Assembly: GCA_902559075.1 (NCBI GenBank)
Contig: CACEGO010000002.1
Span: 1-64,000, forward strand
Reading direction: 5' to 3'
DNA from: an uncultured Pelagibacteraceae bacterium
GTDB lineage: Bacteria; Pseudomonadota; Alphaproteobacteria; Pelagibacterales; Pelagibacteraceae
Length of the DNA: 64,000 nt
Shown piece after piece: positions 1 through 10,943 of the stretch. Every line of letters begins with the position of its first letter. Positions within the stretch are counted from its first letter, which is position 1. Made by a program: the position numbers and the translations under genes. The notes below the pieces were generated by a model. It saw only the letters and a list, made by a program, of their open reading frames with translations, made no database searches and was not told the origin of the DNA.

Positions 1-8
1 TATACAAT

Positions 9-464
9 ATGATCACTATTGAAGAATTTAAAAAAAAACAGTCTGAAACCTCTAGATTGATTGGTTTAGATCTAGGTTCAAAAAGAATCGGTGTATCAAT
101 TTGTGACGAAAAACAGTCAATAGCCACACCTTTTAAAACAATCAATAAAACCAATAATGAAGATCTAATAAACGAATTAAAAAAAATAATAGAGGAAAAC
201 AATATTAAAGGAATTATCATTGGATACCCAATTAACATGGATGGTTCAAGGGGTCCTTCTGCTCAATCAGTAAGTGATGTGTCTAAAAATATAGACCAAA
301 ATGTTGACGTAGATGTATGTCTTTGGGATGAAAGACTTTCAACTGTTGGTGCATTTAATCTATCCAGTCAGCTTGATGTTAATGTTTCTAAGCGTGAAAA
401 ACACATAGATCAAAATGCAGCTGCATTTATTCTTCAGGGAGCTATAGATTATTTAAATAATTAA
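9..464 (+). CDS. ruvX: RuvX/YqgF-family Holliday junction resolvase-like protein
   Basis: GLDLGSKRIGVSICD N-terminus, DERLST and late DQNAAAFILQ motifs typical of YqgF/RuvX. Confidence 0.93.
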   Translation: MITIEEFKKKQSETSRLIGLDLGSKRIGVSICDEKQSIATPFKTINKTNNEDLINELKKIIEENNIKGIIIGYPINMDGSRGPSAQSVSDVSKNIDQNVDVDVCLWDERLSTVGAFNLSSQLDVNVSKREKHIDQNAAAFILQGAIDYLNN

Positions 465-467
465 TCC

Positions 468-1448
468 TTGCCATTTAAGGACTTTATAGCTATAGAGTTA
501 ATTTTAATGGCAATTAAATCCAATAAAGCTATTAAAATCTCACAAAAACATCTGTTAGGTATCCAAGATTTATCAGTTAGCGATATCAATTATATTCTAG
601 ATGAGTCAGAAGCTTTCATAAAATTAAATCAGAGTAAAAATAAAAAAATCGATGTGTTAAGAGGTAAAACACAAATAAACTTGTTCTTTGAACCATCCAC
701 CAGAACTCAAAGCTCATTTGAACTTGCTGGGAAAAGACTTGGTGCAGATGTCATGTCAATGAATATGGGTAACTCAGCAATTAAAAAAGGTGAAACTTTG
801 ATTGATACAGCAATGACTCTAAATGCAATGCACCCTGATATAATTGTGATCAGGCACCAAGACTCTGGTGCTTGTAATCTTTTATCTCAAAAAGTTAATT
901 GTGTTGTATTAAATGCTGGTGATGGTAGACGTGAACACCCTACTCAAGCTTTACTTGATGCATTAACAATTAGAAATCGAAAAAAAAAAATTCAAGGATT
1001 AAAAATAGCTATATGTGGAGATATACTTCATTCTAGAGTAGCTAGATCAAACATTTATCTTCTTACAATGTTGGGAGCTGAGGTCAATATAGTAGCACCA
1101 TCCAATCTTATGCCTAAAGAAATTGAAAAGTTTGGTGTTAATACTTTTACTGACATGAAAAAAGGTCTCAAAGATTGTGATATTGTAATGATGCTTAGAT
1201 TACAAAATGAAAGGATGACTAGTTCATATCTTTCATCAAATAGAGAATACTATGAATATTATGGATTAACACCAGATAAGCTTGATCATGCAAAATCAGA
1301 TGCGTTAATTATGCATCCTGGTCCAATGAATAGAGGAATTGAAATTGATACGAGATTAGCAGACGACATAAACAAGAGTGTAATTAAGGAGCAAGTTGAA
1401 TTAGGAGTTGCTGTAAGAATGGCATGTTTAAAAATATTTTGTGAATAA
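468..1448 (+). CDS. pyrB: Aspartate carbamoyltransferase catalytic subunit (true start probably ATG at 510)
   Basis: [28 protein letters not shown] and MHPGPMNRG motifs. Confidence 0.96.
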   Translation: MPFKDFIAIELILMAIKSNKAIKISQKHLLGIQDLSVSDINYILDESEAFIKLNQSKNKKIDVLRGKTQINLFFEPSTRTQSSFELAGKRLGADVMSMNMGNSAIKKGETLIDTAMTLNAMHPDIIVIRHQDSGACNLLSQKVNCVVLNAGDGRREHPTQALLDALTIRNRKKKIQGLKIAICGDILHSRVARSNIYLLTMLGAEVNIVAPSNLMPKEIEKFGVNTFTDMKKGLKDCDIVMMLRLQNERMTSSYLSSNREYYEYYGLTPDKLDHAKSDALIMHPGPMNRGIEIDTRLADDINKSVIKEQVELGVAVRMACLKIFCE

Positions 1449-2735
1449 ATGAAAAAACAATACTTTATAAATGCAAATATTATAGATCCTCATAATTCTC
1501 TTAATGAAAATGGTGGAATGATAATTGGAGAAGATGGAAAGATAGAAGCGGTAGGTAAAAAGGTAAATACAAACAATTTACCAACTAGGGAAAAGCCTAC
1601 CGATTTAAAAGGTAAATATCTATTTCCTGGCTTAGTAGATATGAGAGTTTTTGTAGGCGAACCAGGATATGAATATAAAGAAAATTTTAGAACTTTAAGT
1701 AATGCAGCATTGTCTGGTGGAGTTACTTCAGTTGTAACAATGCCTAATACAGATCCAATTATTGATAATGTTTCAATTGTAGATTTTCTAAAAAGAAGAG
1801 GACGTGACAAATCAAAAATAAATATCTTTCCTTGTGCTTCATTAACTCAAAACACAGAAGGTACTAATATGACTGAATTTGGTTTATTGGCTAAAAAAGG
1901 AATTATTGCTTTTACTGATGGAGTAAAAACAATTCAAAACACAAGGTTGATGTCTAGAATTATGAGTTCAGCAAAAGATTTAGGATGCCTTATAATGCAA
2001 CATGCTGAAGATTACGATTTAGCTAAAAATGGAATGATTAATTCTGGTATTATTGCAACAAAACTAGGTTTATCAAGCATACCAGATATTGCTGAAAGAA
2101 TTATAATAGAAAGAGATCTCACCCTTTTAGAGAGAGCTAAATGTCGATATCATATATCTCAACTTTCAGCGGGTAAATCTGTTGATATAATTAAGGAACG
2201 TAAACAAAATGTTAAATTTACTTGTGGTGTATCAATAAATAATCTCTCATTAAATGAAAATGATATTGGAGATTTTAGAACATTTTTAAAATTATCACCT
2301 CCACTGAGAAGAGAAGAAGATCGTGAAGCTTTAGTTCAAGGATTAAAAGATAAAACTATTGATGTAATTGTTTCCGACCATAAACCAGAAGATGAGGAAT
2401 CTAAAAGATTAACTTTTGCTCAGGCTGCAACAGGTGCGTCTGGTATTGAGACACTGTTGTCTTTAAGTTTAGAATTATTTCATAACGGATCTGTAAAACT
2501 TGAAACTATCATTGAAGCTTTAACTTCCAACCCAGCAAAAATATTAAATATTAACAAAGGAAACTTGTCTATAGGTAATGATGCAGATTTTTGTATAGTA
2601 GATATCAATAAACCATGGATTGTAAAAAAAGAAAATTTAATCTCTAAATCTAAAAATACTTCAATTGAAGATAAGAAACTTCAAGGAAAAGTAACCAATA
2701 CATTTGTAAAAGGTATAGAATTATTTAAAATATAA
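1449..2735 (+). CDS. pyrC: Dihydroorotase / dihydroorotase-like
   Basis: Amidohydrolase with DLKGKYLFPGLVD, GGVTSVVTMPNT, VSDHKPE; follows pyrB. Confidence 0.9.
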   Translation: MKKQYFINANIIDPHNSLNENGGMIIGEDGKIEAVGKKVNTNNLPTREKPTDLKGKYLFPGLVDMRVFVGEPGYEYKENFRTLSNAALSGGVTSVVTMPNTDPIIDNVSIVDFLKRRGRDKSKINIFPCASLTQNTEGTNMTEFGLLAKKGIIAFTDGVKTIQNTRLMSRIMSSAKDLGCLIMQHAEDYDLAKNGMINSGIIATKLGLSSIPDIAERIIIERDLTLLERAKCRYHISQLSAGKSVDIIKERKQNVKFTCGVSINNLSLNENDIGDFRTFLKLSPPLRREEDREALVQGLKDKTIDVIVSDHKPEDEESKRLTFAQAATGASGIETLLSLSLELFHNGSVKLETIIEALTSNPAKILNINKGNLSIGNDADFCIVDINKPWIVKKENLISKSKNTSIEDKKLQGKVTNTFVKGIELFKI

Positions 2736-2737
2736 AA

Positions 2738-3316
2738 ATGGAACTTTTTATAATAGGTATAATCTCATACCTGATGGGATCAATTCCATTTGGATTAATT
2801 TTAACCAAAATATTTTTAAAAAAAGATATTAGAGAAATTGGTTCTGGTAATATTGGTGCAACAAATGCATTAAGAACCGGTAACAAACTAATTGGTTATT
2901 CAACACTGATATTTGATGTGTTTAAAGCGGTAATACCTGTTTTATATATAAAAATTAATTTCCCTGAAGCGATCTACATATCAGCTTTATGTGCTTTTAT
3001 AGGTCATGTATTCCCAGTTTGGTTAAAATTTAAAGGTGGTAAAGGTGTAGCAACATATGTTGGAATACTTTTTTCTTTAAATATTATTTTTGGTTTAGTG
3101 TTTGGTGTTTGCTGGTTAATAATCTTTTTTATTTCTAAATATTCATCTTTAGCATCCTTGATAGGATCACTTTCCATACCTGTATATATTTTTATTATGG
3201 AAGGTTCAGAAAATATATTTTTTTATGTAATAATGATTATTTTGATATTTTTTACCCACAGAGAAAATATTAAACGCTTGATAAATAAAGAAGAAACCAA
3301 GACTAAAATTTATTAA
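2738..3316 (+). CDS. plsY: Glycerol-3-phosphate acyltransferase PlsY
   Basis: GSIPFGLIL, GSGNIGATNALRTG, FKGGKGVAT motifs; multi-TM. Confidence 0.95.
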   Translation: MELFIIGIISYLMGSIPFGLILTKIFLKKDIREIGSGNIGATNALRTGNKLIGYSTLIFDVFKAVIPVLYIKINFPEAIYISALCAFIGHVFPVWLKFKGGKGVATYVGILFSLNIIFGLVFGVCWLIIFFISKYSSLASLIGSLSIPVYIFIMEGSENIFFYVIMIILIFFTHRENIKRLINKEETKTKIY

Positions 3317-3353
3317 TTTGACTATCAAACTCTTTTGAGTAGTTTGTTATTTT

Positions 3354-5945
3354 ATGAATCTAGTCATAGTTGAAAGCCCTGCTAAAGCAAAAACAATTAA
3401 TAAATATTTAGGAGATAACTATACTGTTTTAGCTAGCTATGGTCATATCAGAGATCTTCCCTCAAAAAATGGATCTGTTGATCCTGATCAAAATTTTAAA
3501 ATGGAATGGGAAGTTGATAGTTTTTCAAAAAAATATTTAAAAGAAATTACTGATGCTGCGAAAGATTCCTCAAAAATAATTCTTGCTACTGACCCAGATC
3601 GTGAGGGTGAAGCAATTGCTTGGCATGTAAAAGAATATTTAGATGAAAAAAAACTTTTAAAAGACAAAGAAATTGAACGTGTGGTGTTTAATGAAATAAC
3701 AAAAAAAGCCGTCACACATGGCATTGAAAATCCAAGACAGATAGAGCCTTTATTAGTCGATGCATACATGGCTAGAAGAGCGCTCGATTATTTGGTTGGA
3801 TTTAATATATCACCAATACTGTGGACTAAATTACCTGGTTCAAAATCTGCAGGTAGAGTTCAATCTGTTGCATTGAAATTGATTACTGAAAGAGAACATG
3901 AAATTGAATTATTCAAGCCTGAAGAATTTTGGACTTTAAGTATTAATTTTCAGGATAAAAATAAAAGCAACATTACAGCAAGTATTTCTCAACTTGATGG
4001 AAAAAAAATTGAAAAATTCTCATTTAAAAATAAAGAAGAAATTGAAAAAGCTATTGATAATATTAAGAATAAAAAATTTAATATAACTGATATTTCCTCT
4101 AAAGTTGTCAGTAGAAATCCCTCAGGGCCATTTACGACTTCAACACTTCAACAAGTTGCGTCTAGCAGATTAGGCTTTGGTGCATCTAGAACAATGCAAA
4201 TAGCACAAAAACTTTATCAAGGAATAGAAATGGAAGGTGATACAGTTGGGTTAATTACTTATATGAGAACTGATGGAACTAACTTATCAGTTGATGCGGT
4301 CTCAGATTTTAGAAATTTTATTAAAAAGGAATATGGAAACGAATATTTGCCAGAAAGTCCAAATAATTACTCAGGAAAAAAAGCAAAAAATGCCCAGGAA
4401 GCTCACGAAGCTATAAGACCAACTGATATCAATAGAAACCCAGTTTCTGTAAAAAAATATTTAAGCTCAGATCAACAAAAATTATATGATTTAATTTGGT
4501 CTAGAGCGCTGTCCTCGCAAATGGAAACAGCTAAATTTGATAGAAATACAATAACAATTGAATCTGAGGACAATAAAACAATATGTAAATCAAGTGGTTC
4601 GGTTTTAAAATTTGATGGGTTTTTAAGAATTTATTCAAATCAAAATAAAGATGATGATGAGCAAATTTTACCTGAAATGTTTAAAGGGCCCATTAATATA
4701 GAAGCTCTTATTGACGAACAGCATTTTACTCAACCGCCTCCACGTTACTCTGAGGCAAGTTTAGTGAAAAGATTGGAAGAGTTAGGAATAGGAAGACCTT
4801 CAACTTATGCAAGTATAATTTCAACAATAGCGAATAGAGGTTATGCAGAAATAATTAATAAAAGATTTTTTCCAACAGACAGAGGTAAATTAATTTCTGC
4901 ATTTTTGGAAAAACTATTTTCAAAGTATGTGGATTATAATTTTACAGCAGGACTAGAGGATCAACTAGATGAAATTACTTCTGGAAAAGAAAGTTGGTTA
5001 AGAGTTTTAGAAATGTTTTGGAAAGATTTTAATAGCAATGTTTCAGAGGTCAAAGAAAAAAGAACTAGAGAGGTTTTAGATCTTTTAAACGAAAGTTTAG
5101 GTGCATTGATATTTGATACTGATAAAGAAGGAAATATAATAAGAAAATGTAAGTTATGTACAACAGGTTCTCTAAGTTTAAAGAATAGTTTTAGAGGTGG
5201 TGCCTTCATAGGATGCTCAAACTATCCGGAATGTAATTTTACAAGACCTCTATCAAAAGCCAAAGCTGCTGCACAGTCACAATTAGCAGAACCTAAATTT
5301 CTTGGTAAACATGAAAATGGAAATGATATTTTTCTGAAAAATGGAAGATTTGGTCCATATCTTCAATATGAGAGAGTTCTTGAGGAAAATATAGAGGAAG
5401 AAAAACCTAAAAAGAGAAAAAAAACCAAAAAACATAAATCAGATGTTAATGAATTATTGAAAAATGTATCTATACCTAAAGGTATAGAGTTAGAAAGTAT
5501 TGATTTGGAAAAGGCTCAATTTTTATGTTCATTACCTAAATCTCTAGGAATAAATCCCGATAACAAAAAAGAAATTACATTAAATACAGGTAGATTTGGA
5601 CCATATTTAAAATGTGAAAATAAATCAGCGAGAATAGAAAATGTAGAGGAAATTTTTTCTATTGGATTAAATAGAGCTATTACTCTAATTGCAGAAGCTA
5701 AACCTGGACGAATGTCTTCGTCAATTATAAAAGACTTAGGAGAACATCCAGAAGATAAAAAACCAGTACGAATCATGAAAGGTCAATATGGACCATATAT
5801 CAAATACAAATCCTTAAATGCAACAATACCTGAAGAAAAAGACCCTACTGAATTAACAATTGAAGATGCATTAATATTGATTGAGAAAAGAAAAGAATAC
5901 GATAGAAGTAAAAAAAATAAAAAAACAAGAAAGACAAAAAAATGA
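3354..5945 (+). CDS. topA: DNA topoisomerase I
   Basis: TOPRIM N-terminus MNLVIVESPAKAKTINKYLG, active-site ITYMRTDGTNLS, C-terminal zinc ribbon and repeats. Confidence 0.97.
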   Translation: MNLVIVESPAKAKTINKYLGDNYTVLASYGHIRDLPSKNGSVDPDQNFKMEWEVDSFSKKYLKEITDAAKDSSKIILATDPDREGEAIAWHVKEYLDEKKLLKDKEIERVVFNEITKKAVTHGIENPRQIEPLLVDAYMARRALDYLVGFNISPILWTKLPGSKSAGRVQSVALKLITEREHEIELFKPEEFWTLSINFQDKNKSNITASISQLDGKKIEKFSFKNKEEIEKAIDNIKNKKFNITDISSKVVSRNPSGPFTTSTLQQVASSRLGFGASRTMQIAQKLYQGIEMEGDTVGLITYMRTDGTNLSVDAVSDFRNFIKKEYGNEYLPESPNNYSGKKAKNAQEAHEAIRPTDINRNPVSVKKYLSSDQQKLYDLIWSRALSSQMETAKFDRNTITIESEDNKTICKSSGSVLKFDGFLRIYSNQNKDDDEQILPEMFKGPINIEALIDEQHFTQPPPRYSEASLVKRLEELGIGRPSTYASIISTIANRGYAEIINKRFFPTDRGKLISAFLEKLFSKYVDYNFTAGLEDQLDEITSGKESWLRVLEMFWKDFNSNVSEVKEKRTREVLDLLNESLGALIFDTDKEGNIIRKCKLCTTGSLSLKNSFRGGAFIGCSNYPECNFTRPLSKAKAAAQSQLAEPKFLGKHENGNDIFLKNGRFGPYLQYERVLEENIEEEKPKKRKKTKKHKSDVNELLKNVSIPKGIELESIDLEKAQFLCSLPKSLGINPDNKKEITLNTGRFGPYLKCENKSARIENVEEIFSIGLNRAITLIAEAKPGRMSSSIIKDLGEHPEDKKPVRIMKGQYGPYIKYKSLNATIPEEKDPTELTIEDALILIEKRKEYDRSKKNKKTRKTKK

Positions 5946-6082
5946 AAAAAATAATCATAATAATTTTTACATTAACCTTTTTAACCTCGTGTGCAGATAT
6001 CTCTCTTGACACAGATAATATGAAAGAAAAGTTATTAAAATTTAAAAATAGTAAAACCCATAATGAATTTATAGAAAAATAA
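5942..6082 (+). CDS. 46-aa putative small lipoprotein (MKKIIIIIFTLTFLTSCADISLDTDNMKEKLLKFKNSKTHNEFIEK)
   Basis: Not in the supplied ORF track (<60 aa). ATG overlaps the topA stop; lysine-rich N-terminus, hydrophobic core and lipobox-like LTSC; stops 1 bp before the next gene. Confidence 0.65.
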   Translation: MKKIIIIIFTLTFLTSCADISLDTDNMKEKLLKFKNSKTHNEFIEK

Positions 6083-6083
6083 A

Positions 6084-6545
6084 ATGAATTTTAATGATAA
6101 ACTTATTGAACATAAAATTAAATTACCTGAAGCAAAGCCACCTGTTGGATCTTATGTGGCTACAAAAGTAGTTGGAAAATTACTTTACATTTCTGGACAA
6201 ATTTCTATTTCCGAAAATGGAGAGCTAATAAAAGGTAAAGTTGGAAAAGAACTTACAACAGATGAAGGATACAGAGCTGCTAAAAGATGTGGACTAAGTA
6301 TAATTTCACAGGCAAAAGTAGCCTGTGGGGGAGATCTTTCTAAAATCAAATGCTGTGTAAAACTAACAGGTTTTGTTAACTCAACTGATGATTTTATTGA
6401 ACAACCAAAAGTAATAAATGGTGCTTCAGATTTAATTTCTTCCATTTTTGGTGATGCCGGAATGCATACAAGGGCAGCTGTAAGCACAAATAGCTTGCCT
6501 CTTGGCGTGTCAGTAGAAGTTGATGCAATATTTGAATTAAACTAA
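6084..6545 (+). CDS. RidA/YjgF-family protein
   Basis: GKLLYISGQI and AAVSTNSLPLGVSVEVDAIFE C-terminus typical of RidA family. Confidence 0.88.
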   Translation: MNFNDKLIEHKIKLPEAKPPVGSYVATKVVGKLLYISGQISISENGELIKGKVGKELTTDEGYRAAKRCGLSIISQAKVACGGDLSKIKCCVKLTGFVNSTDDFIEQPKVINGASDLISSIFGDAGMHTRAAVSTNSLPLGVSVEVDAIFELN

Positions 6546-7844
6546 CTATCTTCCTACACCAAAATATTTAATATTCAATTTTTTCATTTTTGAAGGAGAA
6601 TACAGATTTCTCATATCAAAAACTTTAAAATTATTTTTTTTAACTAATTTTTTAAAATTCAATAACTTAAAGTCATTCCATTCTGTATGCAGAATAATTA
6701 AATCTGCATTTAGACATGCTGAAGAAACAGTGTCACAATATTTTACATTTTTCATGTTTTTAAATTCATATTTTTTACCTGAAGGATCATAATAAGTAAT
6801 TTTACAATTTTTTTTGTTTAGATAATTAATCATAGGGATACTTGAGGCTTCTCGCATATCATCTGTATTTGGTTTAAAAGTAACACCTAAAAAAGTGATT
6901 TTTTTATTTTTAAGTTTATTATTTAAAATTGATACAACTCTTTTTGTAAATAAACTTTTTCTAGAGTCATTGGATTGTACTACTGTTTTTACAATAGACA
7001 TATTAGTTTTAAATTTCTGTCCTATATCAATTAATGCACGCGTATCTTTAGGAAAACATGACCCACCATAAGCAGGACCTGCTCTTAAAAATCTATCTCC
7101 AATACGCTGGTCCGATCCCATTCCTATAGATACATCTTTAACATCTACACCCGTTTGCTCACATAAATTTGCAATTTCATTAATAAATGAAATTTTGGTT
7201 GCTAAGAATGAGTTAGATGCATATTTAATTAGTTCTGCACCTCTACGTGATGTATTAAAATATCTACTTGTTTTTTTAATTATAGGCATATACAGAGATT
7301 TAAGGATTTTATTTGCTTTGTTGCTATCAGTACCAATAATTACACGATCAGGATAAATAAAATCCCTTATAGCCTCACCTTCTCTAAGAAATTCTGGATT
7401 TGAAACTACATCAATTAATTTTTTATTTTTTAAATTTTTTAATATTTTTTCAATTTTATCTCCAGTTGTTACTGGCACTGTGGATTTAGTTATAATAATT
7501 TTATATTTGTTAATTATTTTTTTTAACTCATGTGCAACGTTAAATACATATTTTAATTCAGCTGAATTTGATTTTTTTTTTGTTGGCGTTCCTACGCAAA
7601 TAAAAATTATATCAGAATTACTTACTGCTTTTTTAAGATCTGTTGTAAAAATTAATCTTTTTTGTTTGTAGTTTTTTTTTAAAATTTCCTCTAAACCAGG
7701 TTCATATATCGGTACAAAGCCTTTATTTAAGGAATTTATTTTATTAATATCTTTATCTACACAATAAACTGTATTACCTAAGTCAGAGAAACAAACTCCG
7801 CTTACCAGGCCGACATATCCTGTTCCAATCATGCACAATTTCAT
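6546..7844 (-). CDS. ugd: UDP-glucose 6-dehydrogenase
   Basis: MIGTGYVGLVSGVCFSDLG, NPEFLREGEAI, GGSCFPKDTRAL motifs. Confidence 0.95.
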   Translation of the reverse strand: MKLCMIGTGYVGLVSGVCFSDLGNTVYCVDKDINKINSLNKGFVPIYEPGLEEILKKNYKQKRLIFTTDLKKAVSNSDIIFICVGTPTKKKSNSAELKYVFNVAHELKKIINKYKIIITKSTVPVTTGDKIEKILKNLKNKKLIDVVSNPEFLREGEAIRDFIYPDRVIIGTDSNKANKILKSLYMPIIKKTSRYFNTSRRGAELIKYASNSFLATKISFINEIANLCEQTGVDVKDVSIGMGSDQRIGDRFLRAGPAYGGSCFPKDTRALIDIGQKFKTNMSIVKTVVQSNDSRKSLFTKRVVSILNNKLKNKKITFLGVTFKPNTDDMREASSIPMINYLNKKNCKITYYDPSGKKYEFKNMKNVKYCDTVSSACLNADLIILHTEWNDFKLLNFKKLVKKNNFKVFDMRNLYSPSKMKKLNIKYFGVGR

Positions 7845-8656
7845 AGTTTACCTATTTCTATTGAAGAATTTATATAACCAGTCATTGTTCCACAGTCGAG
7901 ATATTTGCCCTCAAAATTATGAGCTATAAATTTTTCTTTATCATCAATTAATAGCTGGATAGCATCTGTAATATGTATTTCTTTACCTCTTCCAGGTTTT
8001 AGAGATTTAATTTTACTAAAAATTGATCTAGGTAAAATATATCTTCCAATAACAGCCTTATTTGATGGAGCTTTATTTACAGAAGGTTTTTCTATAACTC
8101 CATCAATAATAAAATTTCTTTTATTTAATTTTTTTTTAATTTTATATATTCCCCATCGAGAAACATTGTTTTTTTTAACTTGCATAGAAGCCATAACAGA
8201 TGATTTGTATTTTTGGTGAATCTTAATCATTGCTTTAGAACAATTTTTTTTAATAATTAAATCATCCGGTAACAACATTAAAAAGTATTTACTTTTTATA
8301 TATTTTTGTGTTTTAAGAACAGCATCACCTGTGCCTTTAGGAATATTTTGAAATACAAACTTAATTTTTTTTTTATATTCAAGTATCTTTTTATATTCGT
8401 TAACTATTCTCTGATCTTTCTTTTTTTTAATAATACTTTTATAAAATTGATCACTGTAAAAATATTTTTTTATCATTAATTTTTTATTGGAAATAATAAA
8501 TACGATCTCTTTGATGCCTGCTTCGATGCATTCATCAAGAATATATTCTAGTCCAATCCTACCATTAATAGGTAGAAGTTCCTTAGAAAATACACTTGTT
8601 AAAGGTATTAACCTAGTACCAAGTCCAGCCAAAGGAATAATTGCTTGTTTAATCAT
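7841..8656 (-). CDS. galU: UTP-glucose-1-phosphate uridylyltransferase
   Basis: IIPLAGLGTRLIPLT, LLPDDLI; paired with ugd. Confidence 0.93.
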   Translation of the reverse strand: MIKQAIIPLAGLGTRLIPLTSVFSKELLPINGRIGLEYILDECIEAGIKEIVFIISNKKLMIKKYFYSDQFYKSIIKKKKDQRIVNEYKKILEYKKKIKFVFQNIPKGTGDAVLKTQKYIKSKYFLMLLPDDLIIKKNCSKAMIKIHQKYKSSVMASMQVKKNNVSRWGIYKIKKKLNKRNFIIDGVIEKPSVNKAPSNKAVIGRYILPRSIFSKIKSLKPGRGKEIHITDAIQLLIDDKEKFIAHNFEGKYLDCGTMTGYINSSIEIGKL

Positions 8657-8660
8657 TTAA

Positions 8661-9506
8661 ATGTTTTACTTATTAAATATTTTAATACAAATGAAAATTT
8701 TGTCTGATAATACTTCATTATTAAAATCATTGAGGCCATTTAATGACCTTGGATTTGTTCCTACTATGGGAGGAATACATAAAGGTCATTTATCACTTAT
8801 TAATAAATCAAATAAACTTTGTAAAAAGACTATTGTAAGTATTTTTATTAATCCAAAACAATTTAATAAAAAGACTGATCTAAAATCCTATCCACAAAAT
8901 ATAAAAAAAGATTTAAAAATTTTAAAAAAAAGTAAAAAAGTAGATTTCGTTTATATTCCGAAATTTAACGACATATATAAAGATAGAAAAAAATCAAAGA
9001 TTAAAATTCTTAAAGAAGATAAAATTTTGTGCGCTAAGTTTAGAAAAGGTCATTTTGAGGGTGTTCTAGATGTAATGACTAGACTTACCAAAATTATAAA
9101 GCCTAATAAAATATTTATGGGAGAAAAAGATTTTCAACAATTTTACTTGGTTAAAAAACTATTAGAAACAAATTACGTAACAAAAATTATTCCTTGTAAA
9201 ACTATTCGTGACAAAAATAATTTAGCTTTATCAACAAGAAATCTTCTTTTAGATAAGTCTCAATTAAAAATTGCAGCAATTGTATATAAAAGTATGTCAA
9301 GGATTAAAAAAAATATTAAAAATAAAAAAAATATTCCACATTTTTTAAAATTTAAAAAAAAAGAATTGAAAAATAATTATAAAATTAAAATTGATTACTT
9401 AGAGTTAAGAAACAAAAAAAACTTAAAACTATCAAAAACAACAAATAATTCACGATTGTTTATAGCTTATTATTTAAATGAAGTTAGATTGATTGATAAT
9501 CTCTAA
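8661..9506 (+). CDS. panC: Pantothenate synthetase (start probably ATG at 8691)
   Basis: LGFVPTMGGIHKGHLSLI, MGEKDFQQ, LALSTRN motifs. Confidence 0.93.
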   Translation: MFYLLNILIQMKILSDNTSLLKSLRPFNDLGFVPTMGGIHKGHLSLINKSNKLCKKTIVSIFINPKQFNKKTDLKSYPQNIKKDLKILKKSKKVDFVYIPKFNDIYKDRKKSKIKILKEDKILCAKFRKGHFEGVLDVMTRLTKIIKPNKIFMGEKDFQQFYLVKKLLETNYVTKIIPCKTIRDKNNLALSTRNLLLDKSQLKIAAIVYKSMSRIKKNIKNKKNIPHFLKFKKKELKNNYKIKIDYLELRNKKNLKLSKTTNNSRLFIAYYLNEVRLIDNL

Positions 9507-9508
9507 TT

Positions 9509-10882
9509 TTATAAAAAGTAAGCTCCAACACCTAAAAATGAAACAAAACCAATCACATCTGTAATTGTGGTTACAAAAACACTAGATGCAATAGCTGGAT
9601 CTATATTCATTTTTTTTAATGTAAAAGGAACTAAAATTCCAAATAATCCTGCAATGATCATTGTGAGTATCATGGATATAGCAATAATAATTGACAGGAT
9701 ACTGTCTTGAAACCAAATCTGAACAACAAATGCACTTATTGCTGCAAAAATAATCCCATTTAAAATACCAATAGAAAATTCTTTAAATACATTCGACGAA
9801 AAATTATTTTGTGTTAAATCATTTGTTGCTATTGTTCTTACTGTTACAGCTAATGTTTGCATTCCTGCATTTCCACCCATTGAAGCAACAATGGGCATTA
9901 AAAAAGCTAATACGACCATTTGTTCTATAGTTGCTCCGAATAAACTAATACACCAAGTAGCCAAAAAAGCTGTGAACAGATTTAACAAAAGCCAATTAAA
10001 TCTTCTTTTTGTTTTTTTTACTACACCATCAGTAATTTCTTCGTCTCCTACCCCTGCTAATCTTAAAGCATCTTCTTCTGCCTCTTCTTTCAAAACTGTT
10101 AAAACATCATCGTTCATGATCATACCTACTAATTTATTTTTTTTGTCTACAACAGCAGCAGAATTTAAATTGTAGTTTTCAAATAAATTAGCAACTTCCT
10201 CTTTATCCATTTCAACAGGAATTAATAATTGAGACTCTGACATAATTGTTGCCATTTTAGTATCACGTGGTGTTGTTAAGACTCTAGATGATGGAACGGT
10301 TCCTATTGGTTTAAAATCCTCGTTAACAATAAAAATTTCTAAAAATTCCTCAGGTAAATCTTTGTTTTCCCTTAGATAGTCAATAGTTTGACCTACAGAC
10401 CAATTACTTGGTATTGCAGTAAATTCTCGCTGCATAAGTCTTGCAGCAGTATCTTCTGGATAACTTAAGCTTTCTAGTAAAGCAAAACGATCTTTGGGTG
10501 GTAGAGAGCTAAGGATTGCGTTTTTATCTTCTTCTGGAACATTTTCTAAAATAGAAATAGCATCATCTGACTCAAGTCCTTTGAGAATACTAACTATAGA
10601 GTCTGATGATAAAAAAGTAATAATTTCTGATTGAATAGACTCATTTAATTCAACAAAAACGTCTGGATCAATATTGAAATTATTTAATTTAATTAAACTT
10701 TCTCTATCACCCTCACTAAGATGCTCAATAATATCTGCGGCATCTGCAGGATGCATTTCATTGAAAGAATTAGTAATAAATTGAGCGTCATTGTTAGCTA
10801 TTTTGCTAGTAACAACTCTTATATACTCTTTATTAAATTCAAAATTTACTTTTTTATCTTTAGTTTTTTTTGTTAAAGACAT
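9509..10882 (-). CDS. mgtE: Magnesium transporter MgtE
   Basis: N-domain + CBS pair + TM domain with MPIVASMGGNAGMQTLAVTVR. Confidence 0.95.
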   Translation of the reverse strand: MSLTKKTKDKKVNFEFNKEYIRVVTSKIANNDAQFITNSFNEMHPADAADIIEHLSEGDRESLIKLNNFNIDPDVFVELNESIQSEIITFLSSDSIVSILKGLESDDAISILENVPEEDKNAILSSLPPKDRFALLESLSYPEDTAARLMQREFTAIPSNWSVGQTIDYLRENKDLPEEFLEIFIVNEDFKPIGTVPSSRVLTTPRDTKMATIMSESQLLIPVEMDKEEVANLFENYNLNSAAVVDKKNKLVGMIMNDDVLTVLKEEAEEDALRLAGVGDEEITDGVVKKTKRRFNWLLLNLFTAFLATWCISLFGATIEQMVVLAFLMPIVASMGGNAGMQTLAVTVRTIATNDLTQNNFSSNVFKEFSIGILNGIIFAAISAFVVQIWFQDSILSIIIAISMILTMIIAGLFGILVPFTLKKMNIDPAIASSVFVTTITDVIGFVSFLGVGAYFL

Positions 10883-10943
10883 AAATCAACCTGTATTTTA
10901 GATTTGCACTATTAATACATAATAAAGATAATACAAATTATAA

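Noticed and set aside
1490-1810. 106-aa minus-strand ORF
   Set aside because: Antisense to pyrC; same reasoning applies to the minus-strand ORFs within topA and ridA and the plus-strand ORFs within ribosomal genes.
3317-3353. Possible hairpin between plsY and topA
   Set aside because: Short imperfect stem (caaact...agtttg) in AT-rich DNA; not strong enough to call a terminator.
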